Source: Nocardioides dokdonensis FR1436
GTDB lineage: Bacteria > Actinomycetota > Actinomycetes > Propionibacteriales > Nocardioidaceae
Assembly: GCF_001653335.1 (NCBI RefSeq)
Contig: NZ_CP015079.1
Span: forward strand, 3,348,001 to 3,412,000
Reading direction: 5' to 3'
DNA: 64,000 nucleotides
Under the pieces are notes generated by a model. It was not told the origin of the DNA, ran no database searches, and saw only the letters and a list, made by a program, of their open reading frames with translations. Below are positions 23,943 through 31,730 of the stretch, in pieces. How positions within the stretch are numbered: the first letter of the stretch is position 1; every line of letters begins with the position of its first letter. A program made the position numbers and the translations under genes.

Positions 23943-25154
23943 CTAGCTGGTCATGCCGTGGGGGTCGATCACGTACTTCTTCGCCGCCCCCTGGTCGAAC
24001 TCCCGGTAGCTCGCCGGCGCCTCGTCGAGCGGGATCGTGGTGGCGTTGACGGCCTTGGCGATCTGCGCCTTGTCGGTGAGGATCAGGTTCATCAGCTGGC
24101 GGTTGTACTTCTTGACCGGGCACTGCCCGGTGGCGAAGGAGTGCGACTTCGCCCACCCCAGCCCGAGCCGCACCCCGATCTGGCCGACCTGGGCGTTCTC
24201 GTCGACCGCGCCGGGGTCGCCCGTGACGTACAGGCCGGGGATGCCCAGGCCGGCGCCGACCCGAGCGACGGTCATCATGTCGTTGAGCACGGTCGCCGGG
24301 GCCTCCTCGGCATCGGCGCCGTGACCTCGCGCCTCGAAGCCGACCGCGTCGACGCCCGCGTCCACCTCGGGCTCACCGAGGATCTGCTCGATCATGTCCG
24401 GGAGCGCGTCCCCGGTGCTCAGGTCCACCGTCTCGCAGCCGAAGCTCTTGGCCTGCCGGAGCCGGTCGGTGTTCATGTCCCCGACGATGACCACCGACGC
24501 ACCCAGCAGCTGGGCCGCGTGCGCGGCAGCGAGCCCGACCGGGCCGGCGCCGGCCACGTAGACCGTCGACCCGGTCGTCACGCCCGCGGTGTACGCGCCG
24601 TGGTACCCGGTCGGGAAGATGTCCGAGAGCATGGTGAGGTCCATGATCTTCTCCAGCGCCTGGTCCCGGTCGGGGAACTTCAGCAGGTTGAAGTCGGCGA
24701 ACGGCACCATCACGTACTCGGCCTGCCCGCCGACCCAGCCGCCCATGTCGACGTAGCCGTACGCCGCGCCCGGCCGCGCGGGATTCACGTTCAAGCAGAT
24801 GCCGGTCTTGCCCTCGAAGCACATCCGGCACCGCCCGCAGGCGATGTTGAAGGGCACCGAGCAGATGTCGCCCTCCTTGAGGAACAGCACGTCGCTGCCG
24901 AGCTCGACGACCTCGCCGAGGATCTCGTGGCCCAGCGACTGGCCTACCGGTGCCGTGGTGCGGCCCCGGGCCATGTGCTGGTCGCTGCCGCAGATGTTGG
25001 TGGTGACCACCTTGAGGATCACCGCGTGCGGGGCGGCGGGCCGGACGCCGAGCCACTCTGCGACCTCCCGGGGGATCTCCAGCTTGGGGTAGTCGATCGA
25101 GTTGACCGCAACCTCACCCGGACCCATGTACTCCACAACCCTGTTCCCTGACAT
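23943..25154 (-). CDS. fdhA: formaldehyde dehydrogenase, glutathione-independent (zinc alcohol dehydrogenase family)
   Basis: 403 residues. Catalytic zinc ligands are in NICGSDQH and LGHE; structural zinc ligands form C-x2-C-x2-C-x7-C in CGRCRMCFEGKTGIC; the NAD fold has AGAGPVGLAAAHAAQ. The long insertion typical of nicotinoprotein-like formaldehyde dismutase/dehydrogenase is present (VDAVGFEARGHGADAEEAPA), and the length fits the family of about 400. It oxidises formaldehyde to formate with NAD without added thiol. Start ATG 25154 has GAGAGGA upstream. A possible sigma-70-like promoter lies at 25394-25422. Confidence 0.9.
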   Translation of the reverse strand: MSGNRVVEYMGPGEVAVNSIDYPKLEIPREVAEWLGVRPAAPHAVILKVVTTNICGSDQHMARGRTTAPVGQSLGHEILGEVVELGSDVLFLKEGDICSVPFNIACGRCRMCFEGKTGICLNVNPARPGAAYGYVDMGGWVGGQAEYVMVPFADFNLLKFPDRDQALEKIMDLTMLSDIFPTGYHGAYTAGVTTGSTVYVAGAGPVGLAAAHAAQLLGASVVIVGDMNTDRLRQAKSFGCETVDLSTGDALPDMIEQILGEPEVDAGVDAVGFEARGHGADAEEAPATVLNDMMTVARVGAGLGIPGLYVTGDPGAVDENAQVGQIGVRLGLGWAKSHSFATGQCPVKKYNRQLMNLILTDKAQIAKAVNATTIPLDEAPASYREFDQGAAKKYVIDPHGMTS

Positions 25155-25461
25155 CGTTCGATTCCTCTCGTGGCCGATCAGCGGGATTCACGAAGCGCGT
25201 CCACCCGCGGTGGAGGCGCGTCAGGAACGGGACCGGGGCGCGGGGCACATGGCTCCAGCCGGACGCGGCGACGGCTCATGGCTGACCCCCCTCCGAGAGG
25301 TGGCCGAGAAGCGTGACCTGAAGGTGTGCCCACCGAAGCCCGAGACGTGCGGCCGACCTGCTGCTGAACTGGTCGATTGTCCTGACCGCTGCGACGCTAC
25401 GACCTCGACAACCCCGTGTCCACAGCCTGTTGGAGCCCGCACCCAGTGCCGTAGGTGCCGC
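25155..25461. other. 307-base non-coding stretch with a possible fdhA promoter
   Basis: No convincing gene on either strand. Reading the minus strand, TGGACA at 25422-25417 and TAGCGT at 25399-25394 are separated by 17 bases and could form a sigma-70-type promoter for fdhA, leaving a leader of roughly 230 bases. I see no clear hairpin terminator for the flavoprotein gene upstream. Confidence 0.35.
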
Positions 25462-26808
25462 TCAGCCGAGCACGACCAGCGATGGCTCCGAAGGGGTCGG
25501 GCCGCCGCAGCAGCCGCCGGAGGCGTCGGCCGCCGCTGGCTCGTCGAACCTGCCCGCGCCGTTGCAGACGCCGGTCTCGGGCAGCACCAGCTCCACGCGA
25601 TCAGCAGCCTCGAGGTCACCGTCGAGCGCCGCGACGACCGAGCGGACCTGCTCGTAGCCGGTCATGGCCAGGAACGACGGCGCTCGCCCGTAGGACTTCA
25701 TGCCCACCAGGAACAGGCCCACCTCGGGCTGAGCGAGCTCCCGGTGACCGTGCGGAGCGACGTCGCCGCACGAGTGGTGGTCCGGGTGGATCTGGTCGGC
25801 CAGGACGCGCGGCGCGCCGAGCGCGGGGTCCAGGTCCAGCCGAACCTCCGAGAGGAAGTCGAAGTCGGGCCGGTAGCCGGTGACCACGATGATCTCGTCC
25901 ACGTCGCCGACGAGGTCGCCGTCGACCGAGGTGATCGTGAGCCGGCCGTCGTCCTGGGTGGTCACGGCCCCGGTCCGGAACCGAGTCACCGGTGTGACCA
26001 CCCCGCTGGCGGCCGCCGCCTCGGCGTCCTGGCCGAGCCGGCCACGCTGCTCGAGCTGGTCGTTGTCCCCGCCGCCGAACGCGTCCCCGATGCCGGGGCG
26101 CCGCAGCAGCCACGCGACCCGGGTCCCGGCGCCGGCGGGGTCGCGAGCCAGGGCGGCCAGGCCGACGAGCACACCCTGGGCCGAGGCGCCCTTGCCGACG
26201 ACGGCCACCTGCTTCCCGGCGTACCGCGCGGCCACGGCCGGATCAGCGAGATCCGGGATGCCGTAGGCGATGCGCGCGGCGTGCTCGCGCTCCCCGACAG
26301 CGGGGTAGCCGTCCGCGCCCAGCGGGTTGGGTCGCGACCAGGTTCCCGAGGCGTCGATCACGGCGCTGGCCAGCTGCCGTTCGTGGCCGTGGGAGGTGCG
26401 CACGTGGACGGCGAACGGGTCGCTCTCGCGGCCGGAGTCGACGAGCAGGTCACGGCCGGCGCGGCCGACGCCGACCACCCGGGCGTCATAGCGCACGACG
26501 CCGCCGGGGGAGCCCCCGAGCAGCTCCGCCAACGGTCGGAGGTACTGCTCGCGCCACTCCTTCCCGGTGGGGTAGGTGTCCTCGTCGGGCGCCGTCCACG
26601 AGCCGGCGGCCTCGAGCAGGCGTCGGGCCGCGGGGTCGACGAGCTCGCGCCAGGCAGAGAACAGCCGCACGTGCGCCCACTCGCCCACGGCGGCGCCGGC
26701 GTCGGCCCCGGCCTCCAGCACGACGAAGTCCAGGTGGCGCTCTGCGGCGTACGCCGCGGCGGCCAGCCCGACGGGTCCGGCTCCGATGATGACGACAGGG
26801 TGCTGCAC
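25462..26808 (-). CDS. ArsO-like flavin-dependent monooxygenase of an arsenic cassette
   Basis: 448 residues from GTG 26808, with GAGGAG seven bases upstream. FAD fold VVIIGAGPVGLAAAAYA at the N-terminus, EWAHVRLFSAW, a second nucleotide fold VAVVGKGASAQGVLVGL, and VTGYRPDFDFL mark a flavoprotein monooxygenase. The C-terminal tail ASGGCCGGPTP, with vicinal cysteines, is characteristic of ArsO-like proteins in arsenic operons. It is divergent from an ArsR-ArsN fusion gene across two tandem operators. Proposed role: oxidation of a trivalent or organic arsenical; the substrate is not proven for the family. Confidence 0.82.
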   Translation of the reverse strand: MQHPVVIIGAGPVGLAAAAYAAERHLDFVVLEAGADAGAAVGEWAHVRLFSAWRELVDPAARRLLEAAGSWTAPDEDTYPTGKEWREQYLRPLAELLGGSPGGVVRYDARVVGVGRAGRDLLVDSGRESDPFAVHVRTSHGHERQLASAVIDASGTWSRPNPLGADGYPAVGEREHAARIAYGIPDLADPAVAARYAGKQVAVVGKGASAQGVLVGLAALARDPAGAGTRVAWLLRRPGIGDAFGGGDNDQLEQRGRLGQDAEAAAASGVVTPVTRFRTGAVTTQDDGRLTITSVDGDLVGDVDEIIVVTGYRPDFDFLSEVRLDLDPALGAPRVLADQIHPDHHSCGDVAPHGHRELAQPEVGLFLVGMKSYGRAPSFLAMTGYEQVRSVVAALDGDLEAADRVELVLPETGVCNGAGRFDEPAAADASGGCCGGPTPSEPSLVVLG

Positions 26809-26832
26809 GGCTCGCTCCTCCGGGTGAGTTGC

Positions 26833-26848
26833 ATCGACAGGCGTCGAT
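26833..26848. promoter_or_regulatory. ArsR-type operator, copy 1
   Basis: ATCGA-CAGGCG-TCGAT, within a longer perfect repeat CATCGAC-AGGC-GTCGATG (26832-26849). It lies in the divergent promoter region of the ArsO-like and ArsR-ArsN genes. Copy 2 begins 27 bases further on. Confidence 0.65.
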
Positions 26849-26859
26849 GAAGTGACTGT

Positions 26860-26875
26860 ATCGACCTCGATCGAT
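26860..26875. promoter_or_regulatory. ArsR-type operator, copy 2
   Basis: ATCGA-CCTCGA-TCGAT, the same arms and spacer length as copy 1. Two sites spaced two to three helical turns apart fit one site for each divergent gene or cooperative binding of ArsR dimers. Confidence 0.65.
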
Positions 26876-26897
26876 GAAGACAAGGTAGGCTCCGCGC

Positions 26898-27749
26898 ATG
26901 AGCACGCCACCGATGACCGGGCGCCGAGCGCCGACCCTGTCCAGGGGGGAGGCGGAGGGCTACGCGGAGTGGTTCGCCGTCCTCGCCGACCCGACCCGGG
27001 TCCGGCTGCTCCACGCGGTGTCGGCGGCACCGGGCGGTGCCTCGCGCATCGGCGACCTCGCCGATGCCCTCGGTGTCAGCCAGTCGACCTGCTCGCACCA
27101 CGTCGAGGTGCTGAAGAAGGTCGGCTTCGTGGTGGTCGACAAGGTCGGGACGTCGAGCATGGTCTCGGTCAACGCGGCCTGCTGCACCGGCCTCCCGCAC
27201 GCGGCGGACGTCGTCATGGGCACCCTGTCCGCGGCGCCGTGCTGTCCCGAGGAGCTGCCTGCCGACGTGACCACGCGGCTGGTGGCCGACGAGGACATGG
27301 CCGCGGTGCTCGCGATCTACGCCGAAGGCCTGGCGACCCGCAACGCGACGTTCGAGACCCGGGTCCCGACCGCTGAGGAGCTCCGCGGCCGCTGGCTGCC
27401 CGGGTTGGCGTGGGTCGCGGAGTGCGACGGTGCCGTCGTGGGGTGGACCGCGGTCGTGCCGGTCTCCGGCCGCGAGTGCTACTCCGGGGTGGGGGAGTCC
27501 TCGGTGTACGTCGCCGAGGCGGCGCGCGGTCGAGGGGTCGGCAAGGCGCTGCTGGCGACCCAGGTCACCGGGGCCGACGCGGCCGGGATGTGGACGTTGC
27601 AGACCAGCATCTTCCCGGAGAACCGCGCCAGCCTCACGCTGCACCGCTCCGCCGGCTACCGCACCCTCGCCGTGCGGACCCGGATCGCGAGGCTCGACGG
27701 GGTCTGGCGCGACACCGTCCTGCTGGAGCGGCGCAGCGAGGCCGTCTGA
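26898..27749 (+). CDS. ArsR repressor fused to ArsN-type N-acetyltransferase
   Basis: 283 residues. Residues about 20-92 are an ArsR/SmtB winged helix (ADPTRVRLLHAV, SQSTCSHHVEVLKKVG). The cysteine pairs C95-C96 and C115-C116 are candidate arsenite ligands. Residues about 125-283 are a GNAT domain of the phosphinothricin acetyltransferase group (RNATFETRVPT, VYVAEAARGRGVGKALL, SIFPENRASLTLHRSAGY), the class that includes ArsN1, which acetylates the arsenical antibiotic arsinothricin. A single polypeptide would thus sense arsenic, repress the cassette and detoxify. It is divergent from the ArsO-like gene. Confidence 0.85.
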   Translation: MSTPPMTGRRAPTLSRGEAEGYAEWFAVLADPTRVRLLHAVSAAPGGASRIGDLADALGVSQSTCSHHVEVLKKVGFVVVDKVGTSSMVSVNAACCTGLPHAADVVMGTLSAAPCCPEELPADVTTRLVADEDMAAVLAIYAEGLATRNATFETRVPTAEELRGRWLPGLAWVAECDGAVVGWTAVVPVSGRECYSGVGESSVYVAEAARGRGVGKALLATQVTGADAAGMWTLQTSIFPENRASLTLHRSAGYRTLAVRTRIARLDGVWRDTVLLERRSEAV

Positions 27750-27756
27750 GCGTCGG

Positions 27757-28818
27757 TCAGGCGCCACGGCCGAGCAGCCGCAAGGCGTCGTGGTCACGGA
27801 TGGCCGCGCAGGCCCGGGTCGCCATCGTGGCGAACATCCGGTCCCCCCGCTCGGTCGGGGCACCGTAGGCGCAGCCGAAGACCGTGATCAACGGCGCCTG
27901 GAACATGGCGTAGACGTAGTCGTCCCAGCACGCGTCCAGGTCGTAGGACTCAGGCGCGCCGTGCTCGAGCAGTGCTCGGTGGTAGGCGCCGACGAGCTCG
28001 CGCTCCACCTCGCGGCGCACCGGGGCGTCGAGGCTCGTCGTGATCAGGAAGGCGAGGTCACGGGCCGGGAGTGCCAGGGTGAGCGTTTGCCAGTCCAGGG
28101 CCGCCACCTCGCCCCGTCCCCCTCCGGGGGAGAACATCAGGTTGTCGAGGCGGTAGTCGCCGTGCACGAGCGCGAACCGCTCCTGGCGGCCCAGCGCCCA
28201 CTCCTTCGACACCCCCGGACATGCCTGCAGCACCTCCACCACCTCGGGATCGAGCTCGGCCCCGAGGCGGTCGAGGAAGATCTCCAGGGCCGGGCCGTAG
28301 AGGTCGGCGAGCACCTGGGCGTCCTCCTCGCCGGTCAGCGCCAGCCCCGGGAGGTCGAGCAGGGTCGGGTCGCACCAGCGGGGGCCGTGCAGCCCCGCCA
28401 GGTTGGCGGCCGCGTCGAGCAGGCGTTCCGGTGTGCTCCCGGCGATCTGCTCGCCCGGCTCGAGAGGGGAGAGGTCCTCGAGCAGGAGCACGAAGTGCGC
28501 GGTCTCCTCGTCGAACCTGGCCACGTGGCACTGCGGGACCCGCACCGCCACGGTGTCGGCGACGCGCTCGTAGAAGAGCACCTCGCTGCGATAGGTCCCG
28601 CGGTAGAAGTCCCGGGACGCGGCGTCGGCGGTGGGCAGCTTGAGGAGCAACCGTGCAGGGACCCCCTCGCCGGTCATCGTCAACCGGAAGCAGGTGCCGA
28701 TCTGGCCGGTGCCCACCTGCTGCACGTCGAGCGAGGTGACCTCGGCCCCGAGCAGGGTGGAGATCGCGTCCACGGTGATGCCCTCGGGGCCCTCGATGGC
28801 CCAGTCCGGGGCGCTCAT
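27757..28818 (-). CDS. aminoglycoside phosphotransferase (APH)-fold kinase-like protein
   Basis: 353 residues. The kinase-like core has a Lys in ARLLLKLPT, the catalytic loop HGDYRLDNLMF and the metal Asp in ALDWQTL, all intact. Such APH-like proteins phosphorylate small hydroxyl compounds; in actinobacteria they often accompany SDRs and acyl-CoA or steroid genes. It is last in a four-gene minus operon, overlapping the LLM gene stop as ATGA. The substrate is unknown; an antibiotic target is unlikely from context. Confidence 0.84.
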   Translation of the reverse strand: MSAPDWAIEGPEGITVDAISTLLGAEVTSLDVQQVGTGQIGTCFRLTMTGEGVPARLLLKLPTADAASRDFYRGTYRSEVLFYERVADTVAVRVPQCHVARFDEETAHFVLLLEDLSPLEPGEQIAGSTPERLLDAAANLAGLHGPRWCDPTLLDLPGLALTGEEDAQVLADLYGPALEIFLDRLGAELDPEVVEVLQACPGVSKEWALGRQERFALVHGDYRLDNLMFSPGGGRGEVAALDWQTLTLALPARDLAFLITTSLDAPVRREVERELVGAYHRALLEHGAPESYDLDACWDDYVYAMFQAPLITVFGCAYGAPTERGDRMFATMATRACAAIRDHDALRLLGRGA

Positions 28819-29897
28819 GCGCTCATCCGACCCGGGTTGAGGGGCAGGGAGTCGAGCGCGGCGCTCCTGCGCCCGCGCCAGGCCTCGACCACCGGAGCCA
28901 GCTCCGTGGGGGTCGCTCCGTGGAGGACGACGCTGTCAGCGCCGGCGTCCAGCTGGTCCTGCACGCGCGCTGCGCACTGCTCCGGCGAGCCGGTCGCCGA
29001 GGCGGCCAGCCACGAGGCGGGGAGCACCTCGTCGCGGACCCAGGTGAGGTCCTCGAGCGTGCCGACCGCGTCGAGCGCGCCGGGGACCGCCTGCACGCGC
29101 TCGTCCGCGCGGAACCGGGCCAGCACCGTCTCGTCCCATCCGTTGGCCCGGACCAGGACGCCGCCGTACCCCTGCAGGTACGTCGCGAGCCGACCCACCA
29201 GCTTGCGCAGCCGCAACGTCTCGTCGAGGTGGTCGGGCACGGTGGCGAGCACCGACCAGATGCGTACCGAGGCGGGATCGCGTCCGGCCTGCTCGGCCGA
29301 GCGCCGGATGGTGGCGACCGCGCGGGCCAGGGTCTCGTCGGTGAAGAAGGTGTGCAGCACCACCCCGTCGGCCAGGCGCCCGGCCAGCTCCAGGGTCCGG
29401 TCGCCGATCGCCATCATGAGCACCGGGATCCGTTCGTCGAAGGTGGGGTCCTGGAAGAGGTAGGGATAGCTCCCGGCGGGGCCGTCCGAGCCGAACGCCT
29501 CGCCGCTCCAGAGCCGGCGATAGATCGAGATGGCGTCCTCCAGCTGAGCCCCGGTCACCCGGGGAAGCCCCATCACGTCGAACAGGGCGTCGATGCCACG
29601 CCCGAGCCCGAGCGCGTAGCGGCCCTCGCTGAGCCGGTGCATCGTGGTGGCCAGGGTGGCGGTGACCATCGGGTGACGCGTGTTGTGGTTGGTGGCCGCG
29701 GTGGCGATCCCCAGGGTCGTCGTGGCGGCGGCCACGGCCCCGGCCAGCACGCCCGCGTCCTTGACGTTGAAGCGCTCGGAGAGGAACAGCGAGCCGATGC
29801 CGATGCGCTCGGCCAGCTGCGCCTCGGCGATGACGTCGCGGGGCGACTCGGTGTGGCCGGCCAGGCCGTAGGCGGCCAGCTCGGGACAGGTGGTCAC
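28815..29897 (-). CDS. LLM-class F420-dependent oxidoreductase
   Basis: 360 residues from GTG 29897, which overlaps the SDR stop as GTGA; the frame stays open upstream but that part is the shadow of the SDR. The luciferase-like barrel shows AEAQLAERIGIGSLFLSERF, ATNHNTRHP, MHRLSEGRYALGLGRG and VLMMAIGDRTLELAG, typical of LLM enzymes that use coenzyme F420. These reduce or oxidise C=C or C-OH groups in lipid- and steroid-like molecules. It lies between an SDR and a kinase-like gene in an operon behind a KstR-like site. Confidence 0.87.
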   Translation of the reverse strand: MTTCPELAAYGLAGHTESPRDVIAEAQLAERIGIGSLFLSERFNVKDAGVLAGAVAAATTTLGIATAATNHNTRHPMVTATLATTMHRLSEGRYALGLGRGIDALFDVMGLPRVTGAQLEDAISIYRRLWSGEAFGSDGPAGSYPYLFQDPTFDERIPVLMMAIGDRTLELAGRLADGVVLHTFFTDETLARAVATIRRSAEQAGRDPASVRIWSVLATVPDHLDETLRLRKLVGRLATYLQGYGGVLVRANGWDETVLARFRADERVQAVPGALDAVGTLEDLTWVRDEVLPASWLAASATGSPEQCAARVQDQLDAGADSVVLHGATPTELAPVVEAWRGRRSAALDSLPLNPGRMSA

Positions 29898-30727
29898 GAT
29901 CGCATTGCCTCCATCTGTTGGCGCACGTAGCGCGTGGTGATCCGGTCGGTGAGCCCGGGCAGGAACCGCTGGGCCCGCCAGGACGCCCGGGCGCGGCTGG
30001 GTGTGACGACCAGCGCGCGGTTGCGTCTCATCCCCTCGAGCACCTGGTCGGCGAGCACGTCGACGTCCAGCGCCTGGCTCAGCCCCTGGCTCGACAGGTA
30101 GAACCGCCGCCCGTCGAAGGCGCCCACCGCCCCCTTGTCCAGGATCGGTGTCTCGACGGCGGCCGGGCACACGGCCGTCACGCGCACCCCGCTGGCGGCG
30201 GCCTCGGTGCGCAGTGCGAGCGACAACCCGACGACGGCGTGCTTGGTCATGCAGTAGCTCGTGATCAGACCCGCCGCCATCAGCCCGCCCATGGAGGCGG
30301 TGTTGACGATGTGTCCGGACCCCTGGCGCTGCATCAGCGGGTACGCCGCCGCCACACCGTGCACGACGCCGCGGATGTTGACATCGATGATGGCGTCCCA
30401 CTGCGCGAGCGTCAGGTCCTCGGTGCGACCTCCCCACGTGATGCCGGCGTTGTTGAAGAGCAGGTCGAGACGCCCGTGCCGGGACACGACCTCGTCCACG
30501 GCGGCCTGCACGGCGTGCGGATCGGTGACGTCGGTGGCGTGGGCGCTGGCGCTGCTCCCGCAGGCCTCGGCCGTCGCGCGCGCGGCGTCCCCGTCGAGGT
30601 CGTGGCAGGCCACGAGCGCTCCCTCGGCACTCAGGGCCCGGGCCAGGGCGGCGCCGATCCCGGAACCCGCTCCGGTGACCAGGGCGGTGGCGCCCGTGAA
30701 GCGGGTCCCTCGGGTGCGACGGATCAC
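29894..30727 (-). CDS. short-chain dehydrogenase/reductase (second in operon)
   Basis: 277 residues starting at GTG 30727, overlapping the preceding SDR stop as GTGA. Cofactor motif TGAGSGIG near the N-terminus, NNAG, catalytic Ser in NTASMGG and Tyr-x3-Lys as SYCMTKHAVV. D43 in CHDLDGD points to NAD(H) preference. The basic C-terminus after residue 240 (SRARASWRAQRFL) may contact membrane or partner. Substrate unknown; probably a hydroxy lipid, given the operon. Confidence 0.9.
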   Translation of the reverse strand: MIRRTRGTRFTGATALVTGAGSGIGAALARALSAEGALVACHDLDGDAARATAEACGSSASAHATDVTDPHAVQAAVDEVVSRHGRLDLLFNNAGITWGGRTEDLTLAQWDAIIDVNIRGVVHGVAAAYPLMQRQGSGHIVNTASMGGLMAAGLITSYCMTKHAVVGLSLALRTEAAASGVRVTAVCPAAVETPILDKGAVGAFDGRRFYLSSQGLSQALDVDVLADQVLEGMRRNRALVVTPSRARASWRAQRFLPGLTDRITTRYVRQQMEAMRS

Positions 30728-31503
30728 GAGTGCTCCAGCATCCGGACCACGTGACCCATGACGTCGGGGTAGCGCATCAGGTGTGCGCCGCCGTTGAGGT
30801 CCATCACCTCACCAGTCATCCAGCCGGACTCGTCGGAGCACAGGAAGGCGACCGCTGCAGCGACGTCCTCGACGCTGCCCGGGCGGCCGAGCGGGGTGTT
30901 GGCGACGTAGTCCTCACGCACGCCGGGGATGTCCATCGCGGGTGCGGTGAGCGGGGTGACCACGAGGCCGGGGGAGACGGCGTTGACCCGGATGCCGACC
31001 GGCCCCAGCTCGAGCGCCGCGACCTCGGTGAGCATGGCGAGTCCGGCCTTGGCGGCGCAGTACGGCGCCAGGCCCGCGCCGGGCTGTCGGGCGTTGAGGG
31101 AGGTGAGACTCACGATCGACCCGCCCCGTCGCATCTTCCGCGCCGCGGCCTGGACGACCAGGAAGCCGCCGGTGAGGCAGACGTCGATGACCCGGCGCCA
31201 CTCCTCGGCGGGCAGGTCGGTCACGGCGCCGAGCGTGCTGACCCCGGCGGTGTTGACGCAGGCGTCGAGGAGGGAGCCGGTCGGGGCGACGTCCTCGAGC
31301 AGGGCAGCGAGCGAGGCCTCGTCGGTCACGTCGACGCCCGCGCCACGGTGCGTGCCCGGGCCGGGGAGCGCGCCGGCGACCGAGGTGGCGCCCGCCTCGT
31401 CGAGGTCGGCCACGACCACGTCGTACCCGTCCCGGGCCAGGCGGTGGGCCACGCCGGCCCCGATGCCGGAGCCTCCTCCGACGACCAGTGCGTTCCTGCG
31501 CAT
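30724..31503 (-). CDS. short-chain dehydrogenase/reductase (first in operon)
   Basis: 259 residues from ATG 31503 with GGAGGG upstream; a 15-codon extension is possible but lacks a ribosome site. Motifs: GGGSGIGAGVA, Asp in VADLDEAG (NAD preference), NTAG, Ser in SLTSLNA and Y-CAA-K as PYCAAKAGL, then SPGLVVTPLT and MTGEVMDLNGG. It heads the operon SDR-SDR-LLM-kinase, whose members all overlap by four bases. About 90 bases upstream lies the palindrome AGAAC-AC-GTTCT (31596-31607). Confidence 0.9.
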   Translation of the reverse strand: MRRNALVVGGGSGIGAGVAHRLARDGYDVVVADLDEAGATSVAGALPGPGTHRGAGVDVTDEASLAALLEDVAPTGSLLDACVNTAGVSTLGAVTDLPAEEWRRVIDVCLTGGFLVVQAAARKMRRGGSIVSLTSLNARQPGAGLAPYCAAKAGLAMLTEVAALELGPVGIRVNAVSPGLVVTPLTAPAMDIPGVREDYVANTPLGRPGSVEDVAAAVAFLCSDESGWMTGEVMDLNGGAHLMRYPDVMGHVVRMLEHS

Positions 31504-31593
31504 GTGTGCCCTCCGCTCCGCGGTCCGCCGGAAGTGGCAGCGCCGCACGTCGGGCTCACCCTGTCACCTCGGCGGGGCGGCAGAGGGCTATTT

Positions 31594-31609
31594 CCAGAAC
31601 ACGTTCTAG
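31594..31609. promoter_or_regulatory. KstR-like operator
   Basis: AGAAC-AC-GTTCT at 31596-31607, flanked to give CCAGAACACGTTCTAG. It matches the mycobacterial KstR consensus TNNAACNNGTTNNA except at one end base. It lies between the SDR operon (minus) and the DUF2254 gene (plus), 93 bases from the SDR start. Confidence 0.6.
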
Positions 31610-31730
31610 TTGAGTGCGCGACCCGGGACGGGCAGCCGTCAGACCCGGTTCGACTAGGTTGGTCGTCGATGGGGCACGCCCCCGTCGGCCGGCCACCAGG
31701 CATCCCCTCGGCGGACAGGACCCCCGCGAC

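Noticed and set aside
29898..30437. Upstream extension of the LLM oxidoreductase frame by 180 codons
   Set aside because: It lies antiphase over the SDR gene and has shadow composition; GTG 29897 with the GTGA overlap is the better start.
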